A DNA stretch of 64,000 nucleotides, from positions 6,621,731-6,685,730 of the forward strand of contig NC_049996.1 in assembly GCF_000003815.2 (NCBI RefSeq), in the 5' to 3' direction. Source of the stretch: Branchiostoma floridae. Its lineage: Eukaryota > Chordata > Leptocardii > Amphioxiformes > Branchiostomatidae. Under the pieces are notes generated by a model. The model did not search any database. It saw only the letters and a program-made list of their open reading frames with translations, and was not told the origin of the DNA. A program made the position numbers and the translations under genes. Below are positions 23,001 to 35,000 of this stretch, piece after piece; position 1 is the first letter of the stretch; each line of letters opens with the position of its first letter.

Positions 23001-26000
23001 CATTATTACTTTACTTGTATGCCTCAATTTGGTATGTAGCTGGCGCAATACACCAATAAAAGAACAGCCGGAGAGCCACGTAACAGAATTGTACAGTGCA
23101 AATTAAGGCGGGCATTTTCTAATCTCGAACTGGCGAGTTACAGGCACATCAATAAAGATAAACTGTCCTAATGTATTTCCTTCCGTACAGTATGAACTCA
23201 CAGGGATGCCATTTTGAAACTACAACCATAATGGTGCTATTACAGCCCTAGCTTTCATGTACAAGGTACCTATTTGGCATTTCTCCAACATCCCTGTCTG
23301 TACCTACTAGTGTATATGTGTAGTACGGAAAATCGATTTTTGGAAACCCACGTCTTTCGCCACAAGGGGCCTCGGCTTTAGATTGGGTATTTCCCATGTA
23401 CATGATGGGCACTTTATAAAAGGTTTCAAAATGTATCTTTTTACGATATCGATGTGCTTTTATGGTGCACTACTGGTGCTTAGCTTGATGGCCAAGACCA
23501 CCTTTCCATTTCGGTGGTGTCTCATTGCACTTGGGGCACAGGTGCGGCACTGCGGGGTTCGTTCACTGTGGCACAGTTGTGTTATTTTTGCCGATTTTTT
23601 CATAATTTACATATTGTTTAATACGTAAAAGTATGACTTAGAAGACAAAAAAATGCACAAAATGTAAGAAGATTCGTTTTATATCTCTGAAATTCGTTGA
23701 CTAATCTTCAAACCCTGCAGTGCCGCACCGGTCCCCCAAGTGCAGTGAGATACCACTTTTACCGTGACCAATATTGGACTTGTGATTTTCATAATTGGAA
23801 TATGATGCATAATGTAAGATAACATAATTCAAAAAGATTTGAAATGGTATGTAAACACACACACAAAAAATCGTCTTTATCTTTGAAATTCGTTGATTGA
23901 TATCATAGATCGCTTTGTGGTCTTAGAGCAATCACAGCCCGTAAGGAAAATGGAAGTTAAGAGCTGGTGATAGCATATAGCTTTTAAAAGCTTATGACAG
24001 AGAATCCTAGTTGAACGATGCAGTGCTATCTTTAGTGTGTTGAACATAAATATGCATAAATAAGGAAAGAAAATGAAAGGAAGAAGGAAAGAAAGAAAGA
24101 AAGACAGGAAGAAAGAAAGAAAGAAAGAAAAAGAAAAAAAAGAAGGAAATAAAGAAGGAGGTGGAAGTAAAATGTGGAACGTTAAAATCATGCGACAATC
24201 AATGAAAGCGTCTGCTTAGAGATGCAATCATGATTTGTCTATACTTCAGACTGGAGTAACATAATTCTTCTGTATCTCTCACTGTCTCCTCTGAAATCAT
24301 GTTATGATTCATCCATTCTATCTTGACGACAAAAATCAGATAAAATTGACGTAATGACGGTACCATCAGGCAACATGTAAAGGCTATAAAATCCCTGACG
24401 CTAATTACCAGACAGACTCATACATTAGTAATGAGTGAAATCTGAAGTGTAACGAGACCAGTGGTTCTGTGTAGTCATGCAGTCATTAACGATGACAAAC
24501 GTCTGGTCTGGTTTACTTAGCCTGAGAACCGGGCAATTCTGGGTATCTTTTCGGTACTGGGGGTGCTACCCAGTATAGTAGTTAAGGCCAGGGTTGGTTT
24601 CAATTACTCTGCTAAATAAATTTTAGTTGTTAGACTCTCGCGATAGTACATAGTTCAACTCCATTGTATACACAGATTGCCATGCATTGTACCTGTTATA
24701 ATTGTCGCTCAATAAAGTTCTTCTTCTTCTTCTATCTAATAATCAGAGCCTGGTAACCATACCATTGGGTGCTCGCCGTTATCTCTACGGTGTTGTGAGG
24801 GTAGCCGCCCGTCCAATTAATAAGCACAGACCGGGGGGAATTTTTACGGGGCTGGGTTATGTTTCCGGGAAGGTTGTCTGTCAGAGAAATTGACTTGGTA
24901 AAACAAATATAACGTTACCCTAGCTGGCCCGTTGAAAATGGTCACCGAACAGTTCGACTAGAGCTTTCAGTCACTGCTTGGTGTGGGGGCGGTGGGAAGT
25001 TCAATGAAAAGTTATTTATGGGGGTTTAGTGCAACTGCATCATCAGCAGGACAAAAATCCAAAAGCAGATCTGAGAAACCCTTTGGGAGCCTTAAAGTGG
25101 GTCATTTATCAGATATTGATTTGTCGATAGTTTGTGTAGCCATATTTCATATGTGTATCAGAAATATACAACAGTCTAGTTGTATATTTACGTCGATATA
25201 TTTCGATATTATGTCAACTGCACTCCATAGATAAAGAAACCTGCAGAGGAAAGCTTTGCACAATTTATTGTGTGGTCGAAAACTTTTTTTTTTTGGAAAC
25301 GGCCGAAAATTTGTGCGAGCGCGGATATCATCCATATAATCAAATCAACATGGCCTAACGGTCACCTTGGTATCTTATTACATGGATGTCTAACCTTCTT
25401 CAACATAGAATGCTGGATAGCGTTACCCCTATACTTCTTTCGTAGCGAGAGTTTTAGACAGCCAAACCATTTGGATAGGTGAAGAGTTCAAGTCTATGTT
25501 CTGTCTGGCGCCCACTGATAACGAATTGAGCTCTCATGTATTCCTTTATCTGTCTGACATGCATGCAACCAAGACTGCCTAACTAGTTCACTGGTATCGT
25601 TCATATCTTCACATGCCACATATTCAGGACCTTTTTCCGACCACAACGAAACAAAGGTTGGCGGTAGGTTGGGGACAGCCTGACTAGTTCTTCGCCACGT
25701 CTATCTTTCATGCATGTGTCAGACCTGTCACAACCTATTCACAACCAGTGCAACACTTACCCCCAACCGAGCCTCGAATGCTTCCCGATTTACTACCAAC
25801 CTTCCCTACAATCCCTACGTCTAGATGCGGCCTGACGAATCTCTTGACTGATTCCCAATCGATTGCCAACTCTCTTACGAATTAAAATTGACGTTATAGC
25901 CAGTGATGTATACCTTAAATCAAAGACTAAGGCAAAGGTATGCATAGTACTACACGTATTGATACATGTGGTGTAATATCTAACCATCGTCGAAGTATGG

Positions 26001-29000
26001 CCTCTCTGAATGATAAAACTAGTATACGCAAATCGGGGTTCAGAACATAGAAAGGCCATATTCGTGGCCTTGCCCTTGCCCTTGGTACTATCCTCAATTG
26101 GCTTAATCTTTTCGCTTGCCAACTACACAGAATTGTAATTTCTAGCAACTACATGAAATTACGCTACACAATTTATTTACACCCTGTGGATTTTAGATTA
26201 CGAAAAAGCTTTTGAAAAGGATGAACTGTAAGATGCAAACAGACATAATACAATTTCACAAAGCCCCTGCCCAATGTATACCATACATATTCACGTCTAG
26301 TACAAACAAATGACAAAAAGGTATTGCCATCCTCTCGGTCCACTCAAAGCATAATAACAGAAAATAAAGAATGTGACAAAACAACTATCATAGTCCCCTC
26401 ACCTGTGAAAGATTCCTTGCGTCCCAGCGTCTCTCAGTCTAGTGCGACTAGAGGGACTGTGATGTCCTGGCGTCTGAAAAGCAACAGAGCTAACACAGCG
26501 TACGTGTGTCCGCTTAGCTCCAGAAGTTATCACTAAAAAGTGAAATAGAGTCTGTCATCTCCTTACCTTTAAAAGATTCCCTCCGTTCCAATGATTCCCA
26601 GTTTACTGCGGCGACTGAATTCGAAGGAGGCTATGATGTCTTGGCGTAAAAAAAACAGAGCTTACATAGTGTGCGTGTGTCCGCGTAGCACCATAAGTAG
26701 CATTGAAGAGTGAAATAGGGTCTGCCATGTCCTTACGTTTCCGGACTGTTTGCCAAGGAAATGTTGCATGATCTTCGCCTTTTAAGTCACACTTCGAAGA
26801 CAGACGGATGCATCTTAAGACTAAACGGTCTGATGATACAGGCAATTAAGAAGAAAATTTAAGGCGTGTCCAGAATAATTCAAAGCATTGCTATTTGTTA
26901 TTTTATCATTCAATAGCCTAAAAAGACCTTAGACTTGTTAGAATTTAGTAGTTACACGTTTTACATTAGGTATGTATATATTATAGCCAGAAGTTGATAT
27001 TTGAACCGTTTTGACCATATTTTTTTAGACTTTCTTGACTTGAAATTATGGAGCCTTCAAAGGAAAAGTAATAATGATCAACAGGCGTAAAATTAACATC
27101 TGTGTGATTCAATTAACTTCAACCGTGACAGACTACCTATTTGGCTGTACTTTGTGCTTTAAATGGTTTAATAGTGACCATACGTACACTTGTTGATCTA
27201 GTATAGTCTTACTTCATGTCATAGACATGTTAAGGCCCTATGTGATCTCGGAATGAAATATAACAATGAACAAAAAGCAAGAATTTCAATTTACCTAAAT
27301 TGTTACAATTAGGTCAATGGGTTAATGAAGTAACCGTTGTCCTCTTGTATTTGAATATTCTGAACATTTTTAAATTGTCCTGGCGCGAAAAGCGTGAAAT
27401 TGTGCTTTGCTGAAGCGCAATGGCTGAGAAAATTGAAACAAAAGCGAGACGTAGAGAATATGCCACATTAGGCAAAACTGTCCCGAAGCGGGTACACATC
27501 TGTGGTATAGTTTCTGTCGGCTGGATTTTGGGTTATTATGGAGATACAGCACTACTGGGAAAGCGTCGTTAGCATGAGTCCCAAACACAAGCTGTACAAC
27601 AGGGGAGTTAGCTGGGGCATGAGGATCTATCCGAAGGTACGTGATACCGTCTCGCGGGCTCTGTTCGCTTGTCGGCCGTTCGCTGGGCATTGCGGCCGCG
27701 ACTATGTGAGTAAAAAACATCGTGTGTAGTGTTAACATTGTATACTTTTGGATAAAACCTTGTTGAGGCTAAATCTATAAAGTTACGGTCGCCATCTTTT
27801 CCAAGCAACTGATTTTCTTAAAAACGAGGTTTTGAGTTACTTACTGGGTCTTCTATTATCTTGTTTTTATTAAGTACGAGTTCTTCATACTTGTTGAGGA
27901 TAACTTTAAAACAAGCTAATAATCTCACAACATTCATTTAAGTATGTGTAAAGGTTGCGTTTTTACATCAAGGATGGAAAACGCAATATTTCCGCATATT
28001 TTGGGAGACTATGAGACTATATGAGTGGAAAACTTCGTGTTTAGTGTTCTAACGTTAAATTTCCTACAAGAAAAGTAAAAAAAATGATATTTCAAAAATT
28101 CTTAGTTTATTCAAAATTGAAGACGCTTTATGATCATTGTCACAAGCTCTAACTACCAACAAAATTTGAATCAAAAACATTGACTTCGAAATTTTGCCTT
28201 CCCAATTAGTGTTAACGTTTGACACCTTTGGATACAACCTTGCTAAGTTTGCGTCTATGAAATAACGGTCGCCATTTTGACTTTTATGTTGCCAAGCAAC
28301 TGGTTTTCGTAAAAACGAGGTCTTGGGGTAACTGGGTCTCAACTATGTTCCTGTTTTCTAAAGTAAAAGTTATTCATACTTGCTGAGGATAACTGCAATA
28401 TACCCAAGGCTGTAAACCTAGCTAATCATTTTTAAACATACATTAACGCATTCGTAAATGTTGCGTTATTACATGAAAGATAAAAAAAACGCCGTCTTTA
28501 CGCCTATTTTTGGGGACGTATTTTCAAATATTGGACACTGGCTAGTCGACCCCTTGTTCCATGAATGAAGACATTTACTGTTCACTTCTATCTCTAGGTA
28601 TCAGGACAGTTCGGCACATGGACACTTCGGCCCGGACATTTCGGCCCCAAGTCCAGGACACTTGGGCCCCAGGCCGAGGACACTTCGGCCCTGGCTCAGA
28701 GACACTTCGGCCTCGCTAGTTCTTATGTGCGTGGGCATGCTATGCAATGTACAAATTAATTGAAAAGCCATGTGAAACGCAACGATGAAATATGTTGAGC
28801 ATTAAGTCTTGAAACAAATAAATAAGTCTTGAAACATAGGAAACACACTTACCTACCACAATTACATCTGAAACAGCCAACAGGCTCCTCTGTAAAATCA
28901 TACGTCCTAAAATTATACGCTATTTAGTCAACTCAGGCTACGTGTTAGATAACTATCATGGACTGGACCCGGGGCCGCAGTGTCCTCGGCTTGGGGCCGA

Positions 29001-32000
29001 AGTGTCCTCGGCTTTGGGGCCGAAATGTCCTGATTGCCAGGGGGCCCAATTGTCCATGTGCCGAAATGNNNNNNNNNNNNNNNNNNNNNNNNNNNNNNNN
29101 NNNNNNNNNNNNNNNNNNNNNNNNNNNNNNNNNNNNNNNNNNNNNNNNNNNNNNNNNNNNNNNNNNNNCCGACATTCTCACTTCTACCTTATTGAGCTAA
29201 GTACAGGTCTCAACAGATATGTTTTATACAAACATACAAATGTTGATACGAGTATGGAGGTCTCTATAGGATCGGCATCCTCTCGCTTCTTAGCAATTAG
29301 TAGTTAATATTGTATGTGATAATTGATTGCTTGGAAGGTAAAAAGATAAGAATTGTGTTATACCATGTCCTGTTGAGTATGAAATTATTTGTGATTTAAA
29401 TTCAATTGCGTACATCTCCCAAGGGTGAATGCTTATTGATGTGACTTGATATATATTACTGAAAAGTCCAAATAGCCAGTCCTTTTGTATGATACATATT
29501 ATGCATTATATGCATTTTCTTTACATAGCTAATGCTTTCATGGATTAATATATTGCAAAAATTTGCTCTGTAAAAGATAATCTGTACAAAAATGTCTGTC
29601 TTTAATGTTTAGCCGGTATGAGCCAGCTTTGGATGCATTATATTACACAGAACGACCTATCACACCTAACGTTTGTAGATTTATACGTCTACGTAGTTTA
29701 TAGGTCCAATGCCAACAATGCTTTCTACTCAACGTTGTAAAAGAACGAATAGTGTGAAACCCTACAATCCAATGTTCGTAGCTCTCAATATTAGTGATAG
29801 TTTCTTGTCATTTTCTGTCTCAACAATCGCACAATTAAGGTACAATGTATGGCAGCCAATACTAACTACTAGCTATATAGACAATAATATTACGAGGCTA
29901 CATACAGAACAACTAAATATTATCGACTACAGTACAGTCAAAAATGAGTGATCTGATCTCGCATTTTGAATAAAATGGATATATGGGTTGAAAACATGAT
30001 AGCGGTATACGGAAAATATCGTTCTGATAGATAGATAGATATAGGTATAGGTATAGGTATAGATGTAGATATAGATGTAGATATAGATATTGATATTCTC
30101 TAGATATGTGCTTTAGTTTGTTAACCCTGACTGTTACTGTTTTACAGAACAAGGTGCTGATCAAAGGCGGGACTGTGGTGAACGATGACCGGTCCTTCAG
30201 CGCTGATGTGTATGTGGAGGACGGCATCATCGCGTAAGTGTATCTTACATTTCATGTTCTAAAACGTGTGTATAGTAACGTGTGTGTGGACCCTTATGGT
30301 CTCATTGATGAGTTTCTTCTTCCCATAGACTTCTATGTATTAATTCGTGGTTTAAATGGGCGCGTTCATAATGAAGCTACGTGAAATTTCAGCAGATTTT
30401 TCATTCTATGTCGAGCACATTTACCCTATATCGTGGGAAAAAATTGCCAATGTAAACTATACCTAGGNNNNNNNNNNNNNNNNNNNNNNNNNNNNNNNNN
30501 NNNNNNNNNNNNNNNNNNNNNNNNNNNNNNNNNNNNNNNNNNNNNNNNNNNNNNNNNNNNNNNNNNNNNNNNNNNNNNNNNNNNNNNNNNNNNNNNNNNN
30601 NNNNNNNNNNNNNNNNNNNNNNNNNNNNNNNNNNNNNNNNNNNNNAATCTAACTTTTGAGATCAGTTCCGCCGGCTAAAAGGCAATTTCTCACCGCTAAA
30701 AACATGCGTCCGTGCAGCCGTGGCATTTTTGGCTCGGATCTCTTTTAGGGTGTCCACTCGGGGAGTAATACATCAATGAGACCTTAAGTTTAATGTATTA
30801 TTGAAAAAATCTATCAAAGGAAAGAATGTCGTTTTCTTCATCACCTCTAAAAGTTTGGGTGTCTTACTTTAATGAATTAGCCTCTGGGAGGTAATTAAGT
30901 ACGAGATCATGATAGGCATGAAAGCGCCACCTAGCGGCGGACAAAGGCCAATGTTGGACAAAGTGCAAAGGCGTCGAGACGGACGCTTTTGACGTGTCGC
31001 AAAGACTCATTAGATCAGTCTGTGTATGAGTTTGACTGAGTAGTGTTCCCTTTGTGACTTTGTCTTTGTTTAATTGGAATATATCTCAGAGAATAGTCGT
31101 GTAAGGGATATCAGCACGAAAGGCACGACGAGATTCATCCGGATCTTTCTACGTAAAATAAACGGTTCTACAGAGGATCGGGTGAAGGTACTATAGCTCA
31201 TAAAGTCAAAACAGAGCTTAACGACAAGAAATTGATGTTAGCTGCGTTTCAAGCTCCCTTATACCAGAGGCGGGCAAGCCGAATTGAGCCTTTCTGATTG
31301 GCCTTTTATAGGTGTCGCCTAGCCCGGGGTTTGGGGGGGGGGGGTGTTGGAGGGGCGTTCGAGAGAAGGCGGCGATTGCAAAAAATAACTTGGATGTAGT
31401 TTGCATCAAGAAAGATAGCTTTAGAACCTTGGTCCTCTTCCAAATGGCTTCTATATCCAGTAGAGTGTGATACAAGAAAAATAACAATAGTAACGCCCCT
31501 TGGAAATGTAGACCCGTCCGTTACCATGGTAACGGAAATAGGTACACGGCGTAATCTGCAGCCAAAAAATGCGGGGTGGCGCCTGGTTATAAACCCTTTT
31601 CAAATTTTTGCTTCAGTGCTATTCCTTGATTTTTTATGAATATTTTTCATTTTTATTTAAGTTTAATGTATTATTGAAAAAATCTATCAAAGGAAAGAAT
31701 GTCGTTTTCTTCATCACCTCTAAAAGTTTGGGTGTCTTACTTTAATGAATTAGCCTCTGGGAGGTAATTAAGTACGAGATCATGATAGGCATGAAAGCGC
31801 CACCTAGCGGCGGACAAAGGCCAATGTTGGACAAAGTGCAAAGGCGTCGAGACGGACGCTTTTGACGTGTCGCAAAGACTCATTAGATCAGTCTGTGTAT
31901 GAGTTTGACTGAGTAGTGTTCCCTTTGTGACTTTGTCTTTGTTTAATTGGAATATATCTCAGAGAATAGTCGTGTAAGGGATATCAGCACGAAAGGCACG

Positions 32001-35000
32001 ACGAGATTCATCCGGATCTTTCTACGTAAAATAAACGGTTCTACAGAGGATCGGGTGAAGGTACTATAGCTCATAAAGTCAAAACAGAGCTTAACGACAA
32101 GAAATTGATGTTAGCTGCGTTTCAAGCTCCCTTATACCAGAGGCGGGCAAGCCGAATTGAGCCTTTCTGATTGGCCTTTTATAGGTGTCGCCTAGCCCGG
32201 GGTTTGGGGGGGGGGGTGTTGTGGCGCATGGGGCAGCAAGTTTCCTTGCTGTTTCACTGGCAGGGTATATTTTTACAGGTAGAGGTTGCTAGCGCTTCCC
32301 CTTTAAAGTGCTTGAGCGAGCTTCCTACTCAAACATTTTCAAGCAGGCTGTGATAGCCCTTTTCGTTATAAGACAGCTGAATGTCAATTTGCAGGATATA
32401 TGCACGAGTATCCTAGCATGCAGTCGTACGACGATCACACCACGTATATGACCGGGCACGAAATTATAAATCTGTCCTCAGCGTTGCCTTACAAGGCTTC
32501 TCTTCATCAACCAAGGCGTAATAAAACTGATGTAAGCAACGCACAAGGGTCACACTTTAGGTAAATGATACTGATGCGTGTAGAATACAGAATGTATTAC
32601 TACATGATTAGTATGCCATGAAGGGAGAAGACCATCAACGTAAAATTGCAGTATTGGCTACATTTCATAATCATAGTGCCTGCCATTTTTTCGCTTTTTT
32701 TAATTAAAGAGCAATGGATCGATGTGATGGAATCGTGTACTCTTAAAGTTTTAACGTCAATCAATAAGTAAAGTCACGTGATCTGCATGGCATCCGCAGA
32801 CAAATCGGCCATGACCTGAGCGTGCCGGACGATACCATTGCCGTGTCTGCAGAGGGGAAGCTGGTCATCCCGGGAGGGATCGACACCCACACCCACCTGC
32901 AGTTCCGGAAGAATGGTATCACCTCCGTGGACGACTTCGCCCAGGGCACCAAGGCCGCTGCAGCCGGAGGGACCACCATGATCAGTAAGAACAATTCTTA
33001 AAGATCGTTTGAACAAAATTAGGGCAATATTGAAATCATACATTGCCATCATTTCTTTACATAGCGAGGTTAATACAATAGATTTGCATAACATTGAGGG
33101 AGGAGGGCTACAACTTCATTGCACCACACACTAGAACTGTCATCTTATAGACCTGTGTATAGTATGTTGTTGTATAAACAGAGCGGTCTAGTTTTAGATG
33201 TTTTCGGAAACTTAGCAGACCTTTTGCAGGTTGATTTGTAACAGCAACACGGTATGATGATGCAAATACATGGTTTGCATGCTAAAAGTGTCAATAGTCA
33301 GTGTTGGTGCATGATCTATAATAACCGCCAGGTGGCGCACCTGTACCGTGAAAAGTCGCACACTGATACACACTGATAACGAGTTCCTACTGAAACCCAC
33401 ACTTTGCAAATGTTATGCAGGACGTTCAGCTGATAGCAATTTTCATGCTTCAGTTACTTAGGCTGTCAGACCGTTGAAATTTTTGTGAACGGCTGCAACT
33501 GAAGGCTTATGGTATAGGACAACGTTGACAACAAATGGTGACTGTATGGTGGAAGGATTGCGATGAACAATATAAAGAGAGATTATCATGTATTCATATA
33601 TACACTCTTTGTCTCTCTATGATCGTTTTACAAAATGACCGACGCATTTTGGCACACGTCAGTTTATTGAGAGAGTAGGATATACGATAAAGTTGGCCAT
33701 ACTAAATGTATGATTATTTTGTCCGTCTTGCTAAATGTATAATCATTTTGTCCGTCTTTTCCAATATCGACTGTGTTCTGGAAATTTCTGACTGTAATCT
33801 GCTTGAGTCCTACGCTATTGCATTGTTTTCCCTTGTTCAGAAGAAAATGATTTGTTCTAGATATTCGCTGAATATTCTAATGGCCTATGAAACATTCACA
33901 AACTGTGGGTCTTAGAAATGCCACATTATCAGTGTGCGACTTTTCACAGTGAAGGTGCGCCATCTGGCGGATGTTATAGATTATGCACCTGTACTGACCA
34001 TTAGCTGGTCATTCATTGCTCATCATTAAAATTGTCTACCTGTCTACGATACTAGTATATCATTGGATAATTTCATCGTAGCAGACAGTGTGGCTGACGA
34101 TTATTCTCTCTACAATGTTAAGTATACAATGGATCTTAGAAAATCATTTTTCTGACGTAAAAACATTTTTGTTACAGTCGACTGTGTTTTGGACAACTCT
34201 GACTGCAGTCTTGTCGAGTCGTACGACAAATGGCGCGCCATGGCAGACGACACTGTTGTTGGGGACTACGCCCTGAATGTCGCCATCACCAAATGGGACA
34301 ACAAGGTCAAGATCGACATGGAGAAACTCGTGCACCAGCGAGGTAAGATTACCTGCTATCGATTGAAACATGCATGTGTTCAGTATAGTGCATAGTTTGA
34401 GAAAACCGCCAGGTGGCGTGCCTGTACCGTTAACATTGCGCATATTGATATTTGCGCTACAATTACTATCGTTAACATTCAGTTCATGTTCACGTTCAGA
34501 ATCATGTTCAGTTTTAGTGCATAATTTGAGATTACCGCCAGGTGGCGTACCTGTACCGTCAACATTGGGCACCTTGGCATTTGTGTTACAATTACTATCA
34601 AAAACGTTGATGGACGTCTTATTTTACTCCTTCTTAGGTGTGAACGCCTTCTTAGTGTTCATGTCTTACAAGGACAAGTGGCAACTCACCGACTCTGAGG
34701 TAAGTTTTTGTTTCTCTTGTGTTACAATTGTTACTGAGACATATGAAAGCTGTAAAATGTATGATACGACATTATCTTCATCAATGTACGCCAACTATTT
34801 TGTGTAGTTCTGGTGAAAACGATAGGCGGCGTCCTTGTCACGTCAAGGTTATGAAAGTATGAGACATGTATTGTAGGCATAAGTTCAGTTTTTTTTTAAT
34901 CATTTGTACAACAAAAAAGAGATAATAACATCATGGAGTACAATAAACAGAAAGGAGGGAGGGCGCCTAAAAGACTATCTTCATTTATATTGGTTTGAAA

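Larger units (their letters stand above)
20067..30147 (+). other. CRMP (DPYSL): CRMP intron 1 (~10 kb)
   Basis: Large first intron, typical place for alternative first exons in CRMP genes; no convincing short-form first exon was found. It holds the diverged satellite (22325-22950), a MITE (23514-23756), a purine microsatellite (24061-24160), a LINE-type tail (24655-24733), tandem duplications (26392-26737, 27726-28515), a minisatellite-bearing MITE with a 100-N gap (28597-29177) and an ATAGAT microsatellite (30026-30092). A G-run of 13 lies at about 20786-20799. Confidence 0.6.
30234..32799 (+). other. CRMP (DPYSL): CRMP intron 2
   Basis: Contains a sized gap (30468-30645), the near-identical 566-bp duplication (30784-31349 and 31657-32221), the palindromic RFX-type site (31518-31535) and CTCF-like words (30924, 31797). 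No coding exon is seen. Confidence 0.6.

Noticed and set aside
24007-24198. Phenylalanine/Ser-rich small protein on the minus strand
   Set aside because: It is a translation of the purine microsatellite.
31218-31527. Minus-strand open frames with proline-rich ends over the G-run
   Set aside because: They arise from the G-run and the duplicated intronic segment; no splice sites or family resemblance.
30784-32221. LTR retrotransposon with 566-bp LTRs
   Set aside because: Only 307 bp lie between the copies, with no primer-binding site, polypurine tract or coding sequence, and no TG..CA ends.
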